Shown here: piece after piece, positions 49,120 through 57,531 of the stretch
How the letters are laid out: each line of letters opens with the position of its first letter
How positions within the stretch are numbered: position 1 is the first letter of the stretch
Assembly: GCA_006742785.1 (NCBI GenBank)
Contig: AP019755.1
Coordinates: forward strand, 558,001 to 622,000
From: Nitrosomonas stercoris
GTDB taxonomy: Bacteria > Pseudomonadota > Gammaproteobacteria > Burkholderiales > Nitrosomonadaceae
Direction: 5' to 3'
DNA length: 64,000 bases
Made by a program: the position numbers and the translations under genes
Notes under the pieces: generated by a model
What the model was told of the DNA's origin: nothing
Databases searched by the model: none
The model's input: the letters and a program-made list of their open reading frames with translations, nothing else

Positions 49120-49146
49120 AAGCCAGCCATTTTTTTGGGATTAATT

Positions 49147-49878
49147 ATGAAATTTCCGAAAAGAGCACGGCTAGCAGTCACTCCACGAAATCTTCCCACG
49201 CCCGTTACTGGATTGCCGCGGCATACGTCCGCTAAGCAATTACCACGCTGGGTAGTGAATACGCTAACTGTATCAATAATATCCACAGCATTTGGCAAGT
49301 TATCTCAACTTTTGGCTAGCAAAAAATCAACTTGTTCTGACATTGCTATCCACCACCCTACAGAGAGGAACATTACGTTTCTACCTCATTATCACAACAT
49401 GCTATGGGTGAAAACAGATCAATTATTGCGCTCGTTCAGCAAGCTGATTGCTGATCCCCCGCAACTGAGCCATCACTTATTGATCGGTCAAACTATTTTA
49501 TGTATTGGTGGGCGCGCTGAACTGTACACAGATTATCATCGCTTGATAGAAACTGTCGGTGGTCGGCTGATGATTTTTCGTAGCCATGATCATAATCCTG
49601 CTGACCATTTACCCGCACTACTTGAACAGGCAAGCGTTATCATCTGTCCGGTAGATTGCGTCAACCACACTGATTTTTTTGCCGCCAAACAGTATTGTCA
49701 ACGAACCGATAAATGTTGTGCCATGCTGCAGCGCTCTGATCTATCAACATTTAGCAAAGCAATCGCAATGCTTATTCAGAAAAATATCTATCCGGGCATA
49801 AAAGTAGATCGATGGGATTTGCAACATAGTCAACCTACGCTAGCAACGCTGAGCGCAACCGGTGCATTGACTGGATAA
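49147..49878 (+). CDS. DUF2325 protein, short form
   Basis: The 243-residue protein has no long coiled coil but carries the same C-terminal domain as the gene at 43423: CIGGRAELYTDY, FRSHDHNPADHLPALLEQ and VIICPVDCVNHTDFFAAK. Extra cysteines (KCCAML) follow. I use the ATG at 49147 with GGGA upstream; the frame opens 28 codons earlier in the hairpin region, which I think is untranslated. After the TAA stop the same frame stays open for 28 more codons, reading AEQPQQLRQHWLSIFRALLE and on, suggesting a lost C-terminal extension or read-through. Function unknown; likely iron regulated through Fur box 2. Confidence 0.75.
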   Translation: MKFPKRARLAVTPRNLPTPVTGLPRHTSAKQLPRWVVNTLTVSIISTAFGKLSQLLASKKSTCSDIAIHHPTERNITFLPHYHNMLWVKTDQLLRSFSKLIADPPQLSHHLLIGQTILCIGGRAELYTDYHRLIETVGGRLMIFRSHDHNPADHLPALLEQASVIICPVDCVNHTDFFAAKQYCQRTDKCCAMLQRSDLSTFSKAIAMLIQKNIYPGIKVDRWDLQHSQPTLATLSATGALTG

Positions 49879-49953
49879 GCAGAGCAGCCACAACAGTTGC
49901 GCCAGCACTGGCTGAGTATTTTTCGAGCTTTGTTAGAAGAAGGTGAAACAGGC

Positions 49954-50208
49954 TTAGTCAGTTGATTGTTTGACTGCTTCCCACTGTTCCGGGGTATAGG
50001 TTTTCATGGACAGCGCATGAATTTCTTCATGCATGCGTTCTCCCAATGCCTGATACACCAATTGATGCTGCTTGACCATGCTTTTCCCCTGGAACTGTTC
50101 ACTGACGATCACGGCACTGAAATGATGACCATCGTCCCCTACTACTTTGATCCAGGAGCAAGACAACCCGGCTTTGATTGATTGTTCAATTGATTCAGCT
50201 GTAACCAT
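49954..50208 (-). CDS. BolA/IbaG family protein
   Basis: The 84-residue BolA-fold protein has the GDDGHHFSAVIVS core with the histidine used for shared iron-sulphur ligation with monothiol glutaredoxins, and the C-terminal HQLVYQALGERMHEEIHALS helix. Its length and placement after the YadGH exporter and Mla genes fit the IbaG branch (in enterobacteria ibaG adjoins mla). It is probably the last gene of that operon. Confidence 0.9.
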   Translation of the reverse strand: MVTAESIEQSIKAGLSCSWIKVVGDDGHHFSAVIVSEQFQGKSMVKQHQLVYQALGERMHEEIHALSMKTYTPEQWEAVKQSTD

Positions 50209-50259
50209 AACGATTCCTCTATTCGTAAAAAATATAAAAAACGTGGGCTGGGCTTGTGC

Positions 50260-51015
50260 TTATGAACGAATTTTGTAACCGCTTTTCAACAGCCACAACG
50301 TCCATCCAGAGATAATGACGAGGCAACACGCCACCACTCCCATACTGATATAGGGTGAAATATCAGAGGTTCCGAAAAAACCATAACGGAAACCATCGAT
50401 CATGTAAAAGAAGGGGTTTAAGTGTGATAAAAATTGCCAGATCGGTGGCAAAGAATAAATGGAATAAAACACACCGGAAAGAAAGGTGAGCGGCAAGACA
50501 ATAAAATTCTGGAAAGCGGCCAGCTGATCAAATTTGTCCGACATAATGCCAGCCATAATTCCTAGCACGCCTAATAACGCACTACCGAGTAGCGCAAATA
50601 ACACAATCCAAAACAATGACTGCAGTGGCAAAGGATAAAATAGTAAAGCCACCACATAAACTCCCGAACCTACAATCAATCCGCGCAACATAGAGGCACA
50701 GATATATGCCAAAAAAATCTCCAGATAGGAAAGTGGCGATAGCAAAATAAAAACCAGATTACCGGTTATCTTTGACTGGATAAGGCTGGAAGAAGAGTTA
50801 GCAAAAGCATTTTGCAGCACGGTCATCATGATCAGGCCAGGAATCAGAAACGATGCGTAGGAAATACCTTCATATACTTGCACCCGGTTGGACAATACAT
50901 GAGAAAAAATCAGCAAATACAACAGGCTGGATAAGATTGGTGCAAGAATCGTCTGTAAACTGACTTTCCAGAACCGCAACAGCTCTTTGTAAAACAGAGT
51001 ATAAAAACCTGTCAC
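50260..51015 (-). CDS. ABC-2 type transporter permease, YadH-like
   Basis: The 251-residue inner-membrane protein has six predicted segments and the ABC-2 family centre (ASFLIPGLIMMTVLQNAFANSS and FQNFIVLPLTFLSGVFYS). Its start overlaps the stop of the ATPase gene by four bases. With the ATPase it forms a YadGH-type exporter; the substrate is unknown. It sits in the mla-bolA neighbourhood, typical of betaproteobacteria. Confidence 0.92.
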   Translation of the reverse strand: MTGFYTLFYKELLRFWKVSLQTILAPILSSLLYLLIFSHVLSNRVQVYEGISYASFLIPGLIMMTVLQNAFANSSSSLIQSKITGNLVFILLSPLSYLEIFLAYICASMLRGLIVGSGVYVVALLFYPLPLQSLFWIVLFALLGSALLGVLGIMAGIMSDKFDQLAAFQNFIVLPLTFLSGVFYSIYSLPPIWQFLSHLNPFFYMIDGFRYGFFGTSDISPYISMGVVACCLVIISGWTLWLLKSGYKIRS

Positions 51016-51944
51016 GCACTTACTCCATTGGCCTTGTCTGTCTCCATTGCTGTGCCCATTAGTCGCATGAACACGGTTTCTAGATCAGGTTGCTGCAGTT
51101 GAATATCCTGCACCCGTACGTCAGCTTCCTGCAAAATTGACAATATCACTCCAATATCCGCACTATCCTCAATTTGCATACTGTGAAAATGCCCCTCCTG
51201 TTTACTTGGCCATGCCTGTAACGCAGCTGGCAAATCGTTTGATGTTAAACGCAGTTTTAACGTATAGCCACGTGTGCTGTGCACCAGATTATGCATACTA
51301 TCCAGCGCAATGATTTTTCCCTGCTTAAGCACCGCCACACGATTACACAATGCTTCAGCTTCTTCCAGATAGTGCGTAGTCAAAACAATGGTGTGTCCCT
51401 GGGAATTCAATTGTTGGATAAATTGCCACAAGCTTTGGCGCAAATCCACATCCACACCTGCGGTGGGTTCATCCAAAATAATCACAGGCGGCTTGTGTAC
51501 CAATGCTTGCGCAATCAGTAAGCGCCGTTTCATGCCGCCAGATAAGGCCCGGGCATTGGCGTGCGCTTTTTCTGTGAGATCTAAATGATGCAGAATTTCA
51601 TCAATCCAATCGTCATTATTTTTGATGCCAAAGTACCCTGATTGGATCACCAGCGTTTCACGCACAGTAAAAAAAGGATCGTATACCAGCTCTTGTGGTA
51701 CCACACCCAATCTTTTGCGTGCCGCACGATAATCAGCAACAACATCATGTCCCATTACCCTAGCAGCGCCATGACTGGCACGCGTTAAACCTGCCAGAAT
51801 ACTGATCAATGTAGTTTTGCCTGCACCGTTAGGCCCTAGCAATGCAAAAAACGCGCCGGACTCAATACGCAAATCAATACTATCTAGTGCAACCAGCTCA
51901 CCATAGCGTTTACCTAGTTGCTGCACTTCGATGGCCGGGATCAT
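51012..51944 (-). CDS. ABC transporter ATPase, YadG-like
   Basis: The 310-residue nucleotide-binding subunit has Walker A GPNGAGKTT (about residues 38-46), signature ALSGGMKRR, Walker B VIILDEPTAGVD and the switch histidine in TTHYLEEAE. A C-terminal extension of about 80 residues follows, as in DrrA/CcmA-type exporters. It drives the YadH-like permease encoded next. It lies 63 bp after mlaB on the same strand. Confidence 0.93.
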   Translation of the reverse strand: MIPAIEVQQLGKRYGELVALDSIDLRIESGAFFALLGPNGAGKTTLISILAGLTRASHGAARVMGHDVVADYRAARKRLGVVPQELVYDPFFTVRETLVIQSGYFGIKNNDDWIDEILHHLDLTEKAHANARALSGGMKRRLLIAQALVHKPPVIILDEPTAGVDVDLRQSLWQFIQQLNSQGHTIVLTTHYLEEAEALCNRVAVLKQGKIIALDSMHNLVHSTRGYTLKLRLTSNDLPAALQAWPSKQEGHFHSMQIEDSADIGVILSILQEADVRVQDIQLQQPDLETVFMRLMGTAMETDKANGVSA

Positions 51945-52007
51945 GTAATGACGAAAGACAAAGAGAATTTATTGAACAACAATACAAGGATGACGATCCA
52001 GCTTAAG

Positions 52008-52346
52008 TTAAGCTGGATTTGTCGTACAACCAAATGGAATTAAATCGTTAACGCCATATAACTCAACAAGACTGGCCAGATTCTCAGGCAAATTAATAAA
52101 TGTAATTTTTTGCTGGCGTGAAGCAGCTGTACGAGCCCACTCAAGCAACATGCTGACAGCGGAAGAATCTACCTGAGTGATTGCTGCCAGATCAATCACG
52201 TTTTTATCATGCTTTACCGCCACGATACCAGTATGTGTTACTTCAACCACATGATCATAAACTATCGCACCGTAAACCACGAGACGGTCTGCTTCTACAC
52301 GGATACCATATGCTTCAGCTGATATATCCCCTGATTTATTCTGCAT
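52008..52346 (-). CDS. mlaB: STAS-domain protein MlaB
   Basis: The cytosolic subunit of the MlaFEDB phospholipid transporter; it binds the ATPase. The 112-residue STAS fold contains VIDLAAITQVDSSAVSMLLE, with the serine position typical of anti-sigma-antagonist-like domains. The ATG at 52346 overlaps the 3' end of mlaC by 11 bp; the frame is open ten codons further inside mlaC. Confidence 0.85.
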   Translation of the reverse strand: MQNKSGDISAEAYGIRVEADRLVVYGAIVYDHVVEVTHTGIVAVKHDKNVIDLAAITQVDSSAVSMLLEWARTAASRQQKITFINLPENLASLVELYGVNDLIPFGCTTNPA

Positions 52347-52950
52347 TAGAATGGTTTTTTTCCACCAAAGTTGCAATTAAACCATCTACCCCACCATTTC
52401 TGATCTGGCTATTAAACGTTCCGCGGTAATTAGTCACCAAACTTACACCAGCAACTGTTACATCATACACTCTCCAGCTATCTCCTCTTTTTTCCATGGA
52501 ATAATCAATTGGTACCGGCTGTTTGCCACCACCCTGAATAACCTGGGTTTTAACGGTTGCTCGTTTATCCTGCGGGTCCACATGCGCTGCTCCCACCTTG
52601 ATCACCTCATCCCGATAATTAGTTAATGAATTGGAATAAGTGCGCACCAGTAACGTGCGAAATTCCCTGACCAATGATTTTTTCTGTTCCGGCGCAGCCA
52701 AGGACCAGTTTTTACCCATAGCCAATTGGGTCATGCGGGTAAAATTGAAATGTGGCAGTATTTTTTCCCGAATCAAACCCAGAACTTTGTCCTGATTACC
52801 CTCACGAATGCCATCATCTTGCTTGAGTACCGCGATCACTTCATCCACGGTACTTTTGATCAGTGCATCTGGTGTTGCGTCCTGCGCAATCACAGGCACT
52901 GCTACCATTAGTATTACCAGAAAAACAATCTTGTTAAATAGTCGTTTCAT
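52336..52950 (-). CDS. mlaC: periplasmic phospholipid-binding protein MlaC
   Basis: The 204-residue shuttle carries phospholipid between outer and inner membranes. It has a signal peptide ending VPVIAQD and the family features ILPHFNFTRMTQLAMGKNW, TYSNSLTNYRDE, WRVYDVTVAGVSLVTNYRG and the F-x-x-Q-I-R-N-G-G-x-x-G-L-I end. It follows mlaD by 15 bp. The outer-membrane partner MlaA is not in this cluster. Confidence 0.93.
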   Translation of the reverse strand: MKRLFNKIVFLVILMVAVPVIAQDATPDALIKSTVDEVIAVLKQDDGIREGNQDKVLGLIREKILPHFNFTRMTQLAMGKNWSLAAPEQKKSLVREFRTLLVRTYSNSLTNYRDEVIKVGAAHVDPQDKRATVKTQVIQGGGKQPVPIDYSMEKRGDSWRVYDVTVAGVSLVTNYRGTFNSQIRNGGVDGLIATLVEKNHSNAE

Positions 52951-52965
52951 GTTGCATCACCTGTC

Positions 52966-53445
52966 TCAAAGTTCTGGATCTGAATCCTTTTTTTCTGAAG
53001 CTTTATCAAATAAAAATCGTCCGATCATTTCTTCCAGCACAATAGCCGAATTGGTTTTCATGACCTTTTCACCATCTTCGAGCATTTCATCATCCCCACC
53101 GGGCAACAATCCGATGTATTGCTCTCCCAGCAAACCTGAGGTCAGGATGCTGGCAAAGGTGTCTTTAGGAAATTGATAACGCGTATCCACTTTCATGGTC
53201 ACCACAGCATCATAGGTTTGCGTGCTGAATTGAATATCCGTGACACGCCCTACTGTTACGCCAGCACTTTTTACTGGGGCACGCACCTTCAATCCACCGA
53301 TATTTTCAAAATCACCAATCAGTACATAACTTTTATCTGCCTGGAAATCGGTCAGGTTGCCCGCTTTGAGCCCCAAAAACAGTAGCGCACCAATTCCTGC
53401 CATGACGAACAGGCCCACCCAGAAATCCATCATGGTACGTTGCAT
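52966..53445 (-). CDS. mlaD: MCE-domain substrate-binding protein MlaD
   Basis: The 159-residue protein has one N-terminal membrane helix (FWVGLFVMAGIGALLFLGLK) and one MCE domain (DFENIGGLKVRAPVKSAGV and LLGEQYIGLLPGG). It forms the periplasmic hexameric ring of the MlaFEDB complex. Start and mlaE stop share one base (TGATG), so the genes are translationally coupled. Confidence 0.95.
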   Translation of the reverse strand: MQRTMMDFWVGLFVMAGIGALLFLGLKAGNLTDFQADKSYVLIGDFENIGGLKVRAPVKSAGVTVGRVTDIQFSTQTYDAVVTMKVDTRYQFPKDTFASILTSGLLGEQYIGLLPGGDDEMLEDGEKVMKTNSAIVLEEMIGRFLFDKASEKKDSDPEL

Positions 53446-54242
53446 CAGCTTACCCCTCTAAACATAAATGCAGTTAACACGAAATCTAACCCAAGAATTG
53501 CCAGCGAAGAAGTGACCACAGTGCGCGTTGTAGCACCAGATACGCCCTCCGCCGTTGGTGGTGCATCAAAACCCTCAAATACAGCAATAGCCGTCACGAC
53601 CACCCCGAAGAAGCAGCTTTTGATGACACCATTTATGATGTCATAACGAAAATCGACTGCGCTTTGCATTTGTGACCAAAAAGAACCTGCATCCACTCCG
53701 ATAAACACCACTGTAACCAGATAACCGCCTAACACACCCATCATGGAAAACATAGCGGCGAGCAGCGGCATGGAAAACACACCGCCCCAGAATCGTGGTG
53801 CGACAATACGGGCAATTGGATCCACCGCCATCATGCCCATGGCAGCCAATTGTTCAGTAGCTTTCATCAAACCAATTTCTGCTGTCATGGCTGAGCCTGC
53901 CCGGCTGGCAAACAGCAAGGCAGCGACCACTGGCCCCAGCTCACGCACTAATGATAGTGCAACCAATGTTCCCACCGCAGATTCTGAACCAAATTTCTGC
54001 AGTGTTTCATAGCCCTGCAAACCCAATACCATTCCCACAAATAAACCGGATACCAGAATAATGATGAGTGACATTACCCCGGCATAGTAAATTTCACGGG
54101 TAATCAAGCGAAAGCGCAAAAAACTGGGAATGGATTTCAGTAATACCAGCAATATGAACCGGGCTGCAGTCCCCAAGCGCCAGATACTTTCTATTACTCG
54201 ATGCCCGATGGATTCGATCGCTGCTCTGATCCGTCTAGCCAA
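53445..54242 (-). CDS. mlaE: phospholipid transporter permease MlaE
   Basis: The 265-residue inner-membrane permease has the MlaE signature LVRELGPVVAALLFASRAGSA and an EIGLMKATEQLAAMG loop that contacts the ATPase. A TTG at 54242 is the apparent start, giving a basic amphipathic N-terminus as in other MlaE proteins. It follows mlaF by 42 bp. Confidence 0.95.
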   Translation of the reverse strand: MARRIRAAIESIGHRVIESIWRLGTAARFILLVLLKSIPSFLRFRLITREIYYAGVMSLIIILVSGLFVGMVLGLQGYETLQKFGSESAVGTLVALSLVRELGPVVAALLFASRAGSAMTAEIGLMKATEQLAAMGMMAVDPIARIVAPRFWGGVFSMPLLAAMFSMMGVLGGYLVTVVFIGVDAGSFWSQMQSAVDFRYDIINGVIKSCFFGVVVTAIAVFEGFDAPPTAEGVSGATTRTVVTSSLAILGLDFVLTAFMFRGVS

Positions 54243-54284
54243 ATTAATTGTCCTTTGTATTATTGTCGACAGTATTTTATCTCA

Positions 54285-55094
54285 TCAGATACTACTGCTG
54301 ATTGCTAGATCCTGAGCATAGCCCGGTGCGTGATAATGAAAAGGAACCGGTCCATCTATTTCACCATGCACAAACTGATGCACAAATGGCACGGAAGATA
54401 CACGCACTTCATCAGGTGTGCCATGCGCTGCAATGACGCCATCCGCCAGAAAATACACATAATCAACAATCCGTAACGATTCCTGGATATCATGCGTGAC
54501 CAGAATAGAAGTCATCCCGAGCGTATCAGTCAAGCGCCGAATCAGCCCGCCAATGACTCCCAAAGAAATTGGATCCAAACCGGTAAACGGTTCATCAAAC
54601 ATCATCAGCATGGGATCCAGTGCGATGGAACGTGCTAACGCCACACGGCGCGCCATTCCCCCTGAAAGTTGTGCCGGCATTAAGTGTTGGGCACCACGCA
54701 AACCCACTGCATGCAACTTCATCAATACTAAATCACGAATCATGGATTCAGGCAGATTGGTATGTTCGCGCATCTGAAAGGCAACATTATCAAACACTGA
54801 TAAATCAGTAAATAGCGCGCCAAACTGAAATAACATCCCCATTTTACGGCGCAGTTTGAACAATTCATTGCGACTTAATTCATGGATAATCTTATCCGCC
54901 ACACTAACAGAACCTGTTGTTGGGCGAATTTCACCCCCAATAAGACGCAATAATGTTGTTTTTCCTGAACCACTACCTCCCATAATGGCAATCACTTGCC
55001 CGCGGGAGATTTGCATATCAACACTTTTCAAAATTGGCCGGGCACCATAAGAAAAACCAACTTTTTTAAATTCTACTAATGGATCTACTGTCAT
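54285..55094 (-). CDS. mlaF: phospholipid transporter ATPase MlaF
   Basis: The 269-residue ATPase has Walker A GGSGSGKTT near 38, signature QLSGGMARR, Walker B LMMFDEPFTGLDP and switch TSILVTHDIQE. It is the first gene of mlaFEDCB, whose order is conserved in beta- and gammaproteobacteria and maintains outer-membrane lipid asymmetry. The promoter should lie in the 143 bp shared with the divergent nuclease gene. Confidence 0.95.
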   Translation of the reverse strand: MTVDPLVEFKKVGFSYGARPILKSVDMQISRGQVIAIMGGSGSGKTTLLRLIGGEIRPTTGSVSVADKIIHELSRNELFKLRRKMGMLFQFGALFTDLSVFDNVAFQMREHTNLPESMIRDLVLMKLHAVGLRGAQHLMPAQLSGGMARRVALARSIALDPMLMMFDEPFTGLDPISLGVIGGLIRRLTDTLGMTSILVTHDIQESLRIVDYVYFLADGVIAAHGTPDEVRVSSVPFVHQFVHGEIDGPVPFHYHAPGYAQDLAISSSI

Positions 55095-55237
55095 CAGCCG
55101 CTGTCTTTTGATATTAAGAAATTTCAGTTATACGTATACACCATCATGCATAGCCAATTGTTTCAGTGTTAAATATTTCAAGGGAATCCCAAGTGACTTT
55201 TAAATTGCTTAAATACGTCATCAACATAACTTAGCCA

Positions 55238-56125
55238 ATGTATTTTACCAGAGCCGTTCGTACACGAATCAATTCATTCCTTTCTTTTCTGAAAGATGGC
55301 GCGTCTACGCTGATACTGGCACTTATGCTGGTTTGTCTATACAGCTCATCTGGCTGGGCAGACACGATCTATCGTGCTACTGATGCTCAGGGGCGAACTG
55401 TTTATTCTGACCGCCCTTCCCCTACTGCAACACCACTCAAGCTTTTTACACGATCTGCGCGCAGCAAGTATAAAGTAAGCAGGGTGATCGACGGGGATAC
55501 AGTGGTACTTGAAAATAACAAGCGCGTCAGGCTACTAGGTATCAACACGCCGGAAATAGAAAGCCGCTATCGTCCAGCTGAACCAGGTGGCGCGGAAGCA
55601 AAGCGCTGGTTACAAAAGAAACTGCAGGGACGCAGTGTATATCTTGAACAAGATCGTCAAAAACAAGATCACTACAAAAGGATACTGGCCCATCTGTACC
55701 TGACAGATGGAGAACATATTAATTTGTCTTTAGTAGAACAAGGATTGGCAGTCGTTACACTCATTCCGCCCAATTTGCTGCATACCAACACGCTGCTGCG
55801 CGCGCAACGACAAGCAGAGGCTAAAAAACTCGGTATTTGGTCAATGAAATCATATCAGCCACGTCAATTACCCAGATTAACCAAAAAACCTTTTGGCTGG
55901 CAGCGCTACCGAGTCAAGGTCACTAAACTTAAACGTAATCGCCGCTTCAGTCGATTAGTTATTGGCAAAAATATTGATATTTCCATTGACAACCAGAATT
56001 TAGCTTTATTTCCTCCTCTGGAGAGCTATGTAAATCGATCATTGGAAGTACGCGGCTGGGTATCACGCAAGAAAAACTATTTTTCAATTCACGTTCAACA
56101 TCCCAGTGCATTAGTTTTGCACTGA
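55238..56125 (+). CDS. exported staphylococcal-nuclease-like protein with DUF4124 domain
   Basis: In the 295-residue protein an N-terminal hydrophobic segment (about 24-41) ending SSGWAD looks like a signal peptide. A short DUF4124 module follows (TIYRATDAQGRTVYSDRPSP). The thermonuclease fold comes next: VIDGDTVVLENNKRVRLLGIN with the conserved Asp and Arg, TPEIESR with Glu, and the second active-site Arg in YKRILAHLYL. The catalytic set appears complete, so extracytoplasmic nuclease activity is likely. A basic C-terminal OB-like extension of about 85 residues has no clear family. Confidence 0.85.
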   Translation: MYFTRAVRTRINSFLSFLKDGASTLILALMLVCLYSSSGWADTIYRATDAQGRTVYSDRPSPTATPLKLFTRSARSKYKVSRVIDGDTVVLENNKRVRLLGINTPEIESRYRPAEPGGAEAKRWLQKKLQGRSVYLEQDRQKQDHYKRILAHLYLTDGEHINLSLVEQGLAVVTLIPPNLLHTNTLLRAQRQAEAKKLGIWSMKSYQPRQLPRLTKKPFGWQRYRVKVTKLKRNRRFSRLVIGKNIDISIDNQNLALFPPLESYVNRSLEVRGWVSRKKNYFSIHVQHPSALVLH

Positions 56126-56200
56126 AACAAGTAAATCATCATTAAACAAAATCGTTATAACGTGACTGCCTACGCCACCGGATACGCGGAATAATGATTC

Positions 56201-56842
56201 CTAAAAAAAGCCAGCTGCCAGCACGATGGCACCTGCAAAAAACCACTTGCGTTCAACCTGTTTACTCAACTCCTGATTCTCCTGCCCAAGTTCATCCAGT
56301 TTGGTTGTCAGCACATCTACCTGCTGACGCATTTCCTGGTTTTGGCTATTCAGTTGCATAGCATCGGCTGACAACTGCTTGAGTTCTGACAACTCCATCT
56401 CTAGTGCGACATTATTCTTTTCAAGTGCAATAACTTGTTGGGATAAGACCTCATATTGATGGCGAATCACTTCAGCCTGTGCTTGAGGATTTTCTGGTGG
56501 TTCCTGTTCCCCTGCCTCCTCCGCAAACTGATCGCTTAACTCTTTTAATAATACGCGTGCAGCGGGCTCTGCCATCAAATGCCTGGATAGCACCCACCCC
56601 GTAGCGCCACCGGCTGCTTTCACTCTGGTATAGCCACTGCTACGATCTTGCTTCAATATTTCTAAAGTGGCACCACTTTTCAGTACTTTTACAATCGTAT
56701 GTTTATGGCTGGGGCCAGTTCGCATCAACACCTCTACTTGGTCACTGGCATAACCTTGCTTTGCCTGGGCGGTCAGTGGCAACGCACACAAGAAAACAAT
56801 CAAAGCGATGAGAAGATATGTTAGTCCATTTATTATATTCAT
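56201..56842 (-). CDS. SH3-domain membrane protein (TIGR04211/YgiM type), C-terminus frameshifted
   Basis: The 213-residue product has a signal sequence ending TAQAKQ, a bacterial SH3 domain (VEVLMRTGPSHKHTIVKVL, TGWVLSRHLM), a Glu/Gln-rich coiled coil (about 125-195) and the start of a membrane segment, FFAGAIVLAAGFF. Homologues continue as a helix ending in a basic Pro-Arg tail. Here the next frame supplies exactly that: LGIIIPRIRWRRQSRYNDFV, ending at 56142. One extra T in the T7 run (56203-56209) restores it. Either the gene is truncated, slippage makes both forms, or the base count is wrong. Function is unknown; YgiM-type proteins are envelope proteins. Confidence 0.82.
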   Translation of the reverse strand: MNIINGLTYLLIALIVFLCALPLTAQAKQGYASDQVEVLMRTGPSHKHTIVKVLKSGATLEILKQDRSSGYTRVKAAGGATGWVLSRHLMAEPAARVLLKELSDQFAEEAGEQEPPENPQAQAEVIRHQYEVLSQQVIALEKNNVALEMELSELKQLSADAMQLNSQNQEMRQQVDVLTTKLDELGQENQELSKQVERKWFFAGAIVLAAGFF

Positions 56843-56869
56843 ATAAACATCTGATTTATCTGAAATAAT

Positions 56870-57058
56870 CTACTTATCGTCATCAAATCCTGACAAAAAA
56901 TATTTAATCAACAGAACTAGAAAAAAAGGAATAGAACTCATTGCCGTTACCAAATAATGCTCATAGGTAAAGCCTTCACCTTTGATCACATAGGTGAAGA
57001 AAATACCAATTGGAAAAATGATCATTAGAGATTGGAGTAGCAAAAACAGGTTTTTCAT
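56870..57058 (-). CDS. small two-helix membrane protein, unknown function
   Basis: The 62-residue protein has two hydrophobic segments (about 3-24 and 38-55) joined by a short polar loop (KGEGFTYEHY) and an acidic tail FDDDK. It sits 27 bp upstream of the SH3-domain gene on the same strand and may be co-transcribed with it. I recognise no family. Confidence 0.55.
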   Translation of the reverse strand: MKNLFLLLQSLMIIFPIGIFFTYVIKGEGFTYEHYLVTAMSSIPFFLVLLIKYFLSGFDDDK

Positions 57059-57179
57059 AATGCCGCCTCAAATTATCCGACCGACGTATTAGCACAGGAA
57101 ATCGCACTCAAACTACAGTAGAATAGCATAGAAATCCGTGATGATTATGTTGGAACAACCATTCTCATAGCCGCATAAA

Positions 57180-57518
57180 ATGACTAAATCCGCTCAATTT
57201 CTACTCATTTTGACTAGCCTGCCAGATAAAACAAGTGCTCAAAAATTAGCCAAAATACTAATTGAGCAGCGATTAGCTGCATGCGTCAATATATTGCCGA
57301 GCTGTACTTCAATTTATCGATGGCAAGATCAAATAGAAACAGCTAACGAAATACCGCTGCTGATTAAAACTGTTCAAGAACGCTATACAGCAATTGAAAA
57401 ACTGATCCAATCAAACCATCCTTACGAACTCCCAGAGATTATTGCTGTCCCTCTCGATAGTGGGTTACCTGATTATTTACAATGGGTTACCCGTGAAACG
57501 ACCGAAAAAAACACCTAA
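57180..57518 (+). CDS. cutA: divalent-cation tolerance protein CutA
   Basis: The 112-residue ferredoxin-like trimeric protein contains the family features LAACVNILPSCTSIYRWQD and ELPEIIAVPLDSGLPDYLQW. In enterobacteria cutA adjoins dsbD (cutA-dipZ), as here. The dsbD ATG comes 13 bp after the cutA stop. A link to copper tolerance is historical and its molecular role is unsettled. Confidence 0.95.
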   Translation: MTKSAQFLLILTSLPDKTSAQKLAKILIEQRLAACVNILPSCTSIYRWQDQIETANEIPLLIKTVQERYTAIEKLIQSNHPYELPEIIAVPLDSGLPDYLQWVTRETTEKNT

Positions 57519-57531
57519 CTGGAATAGATTA

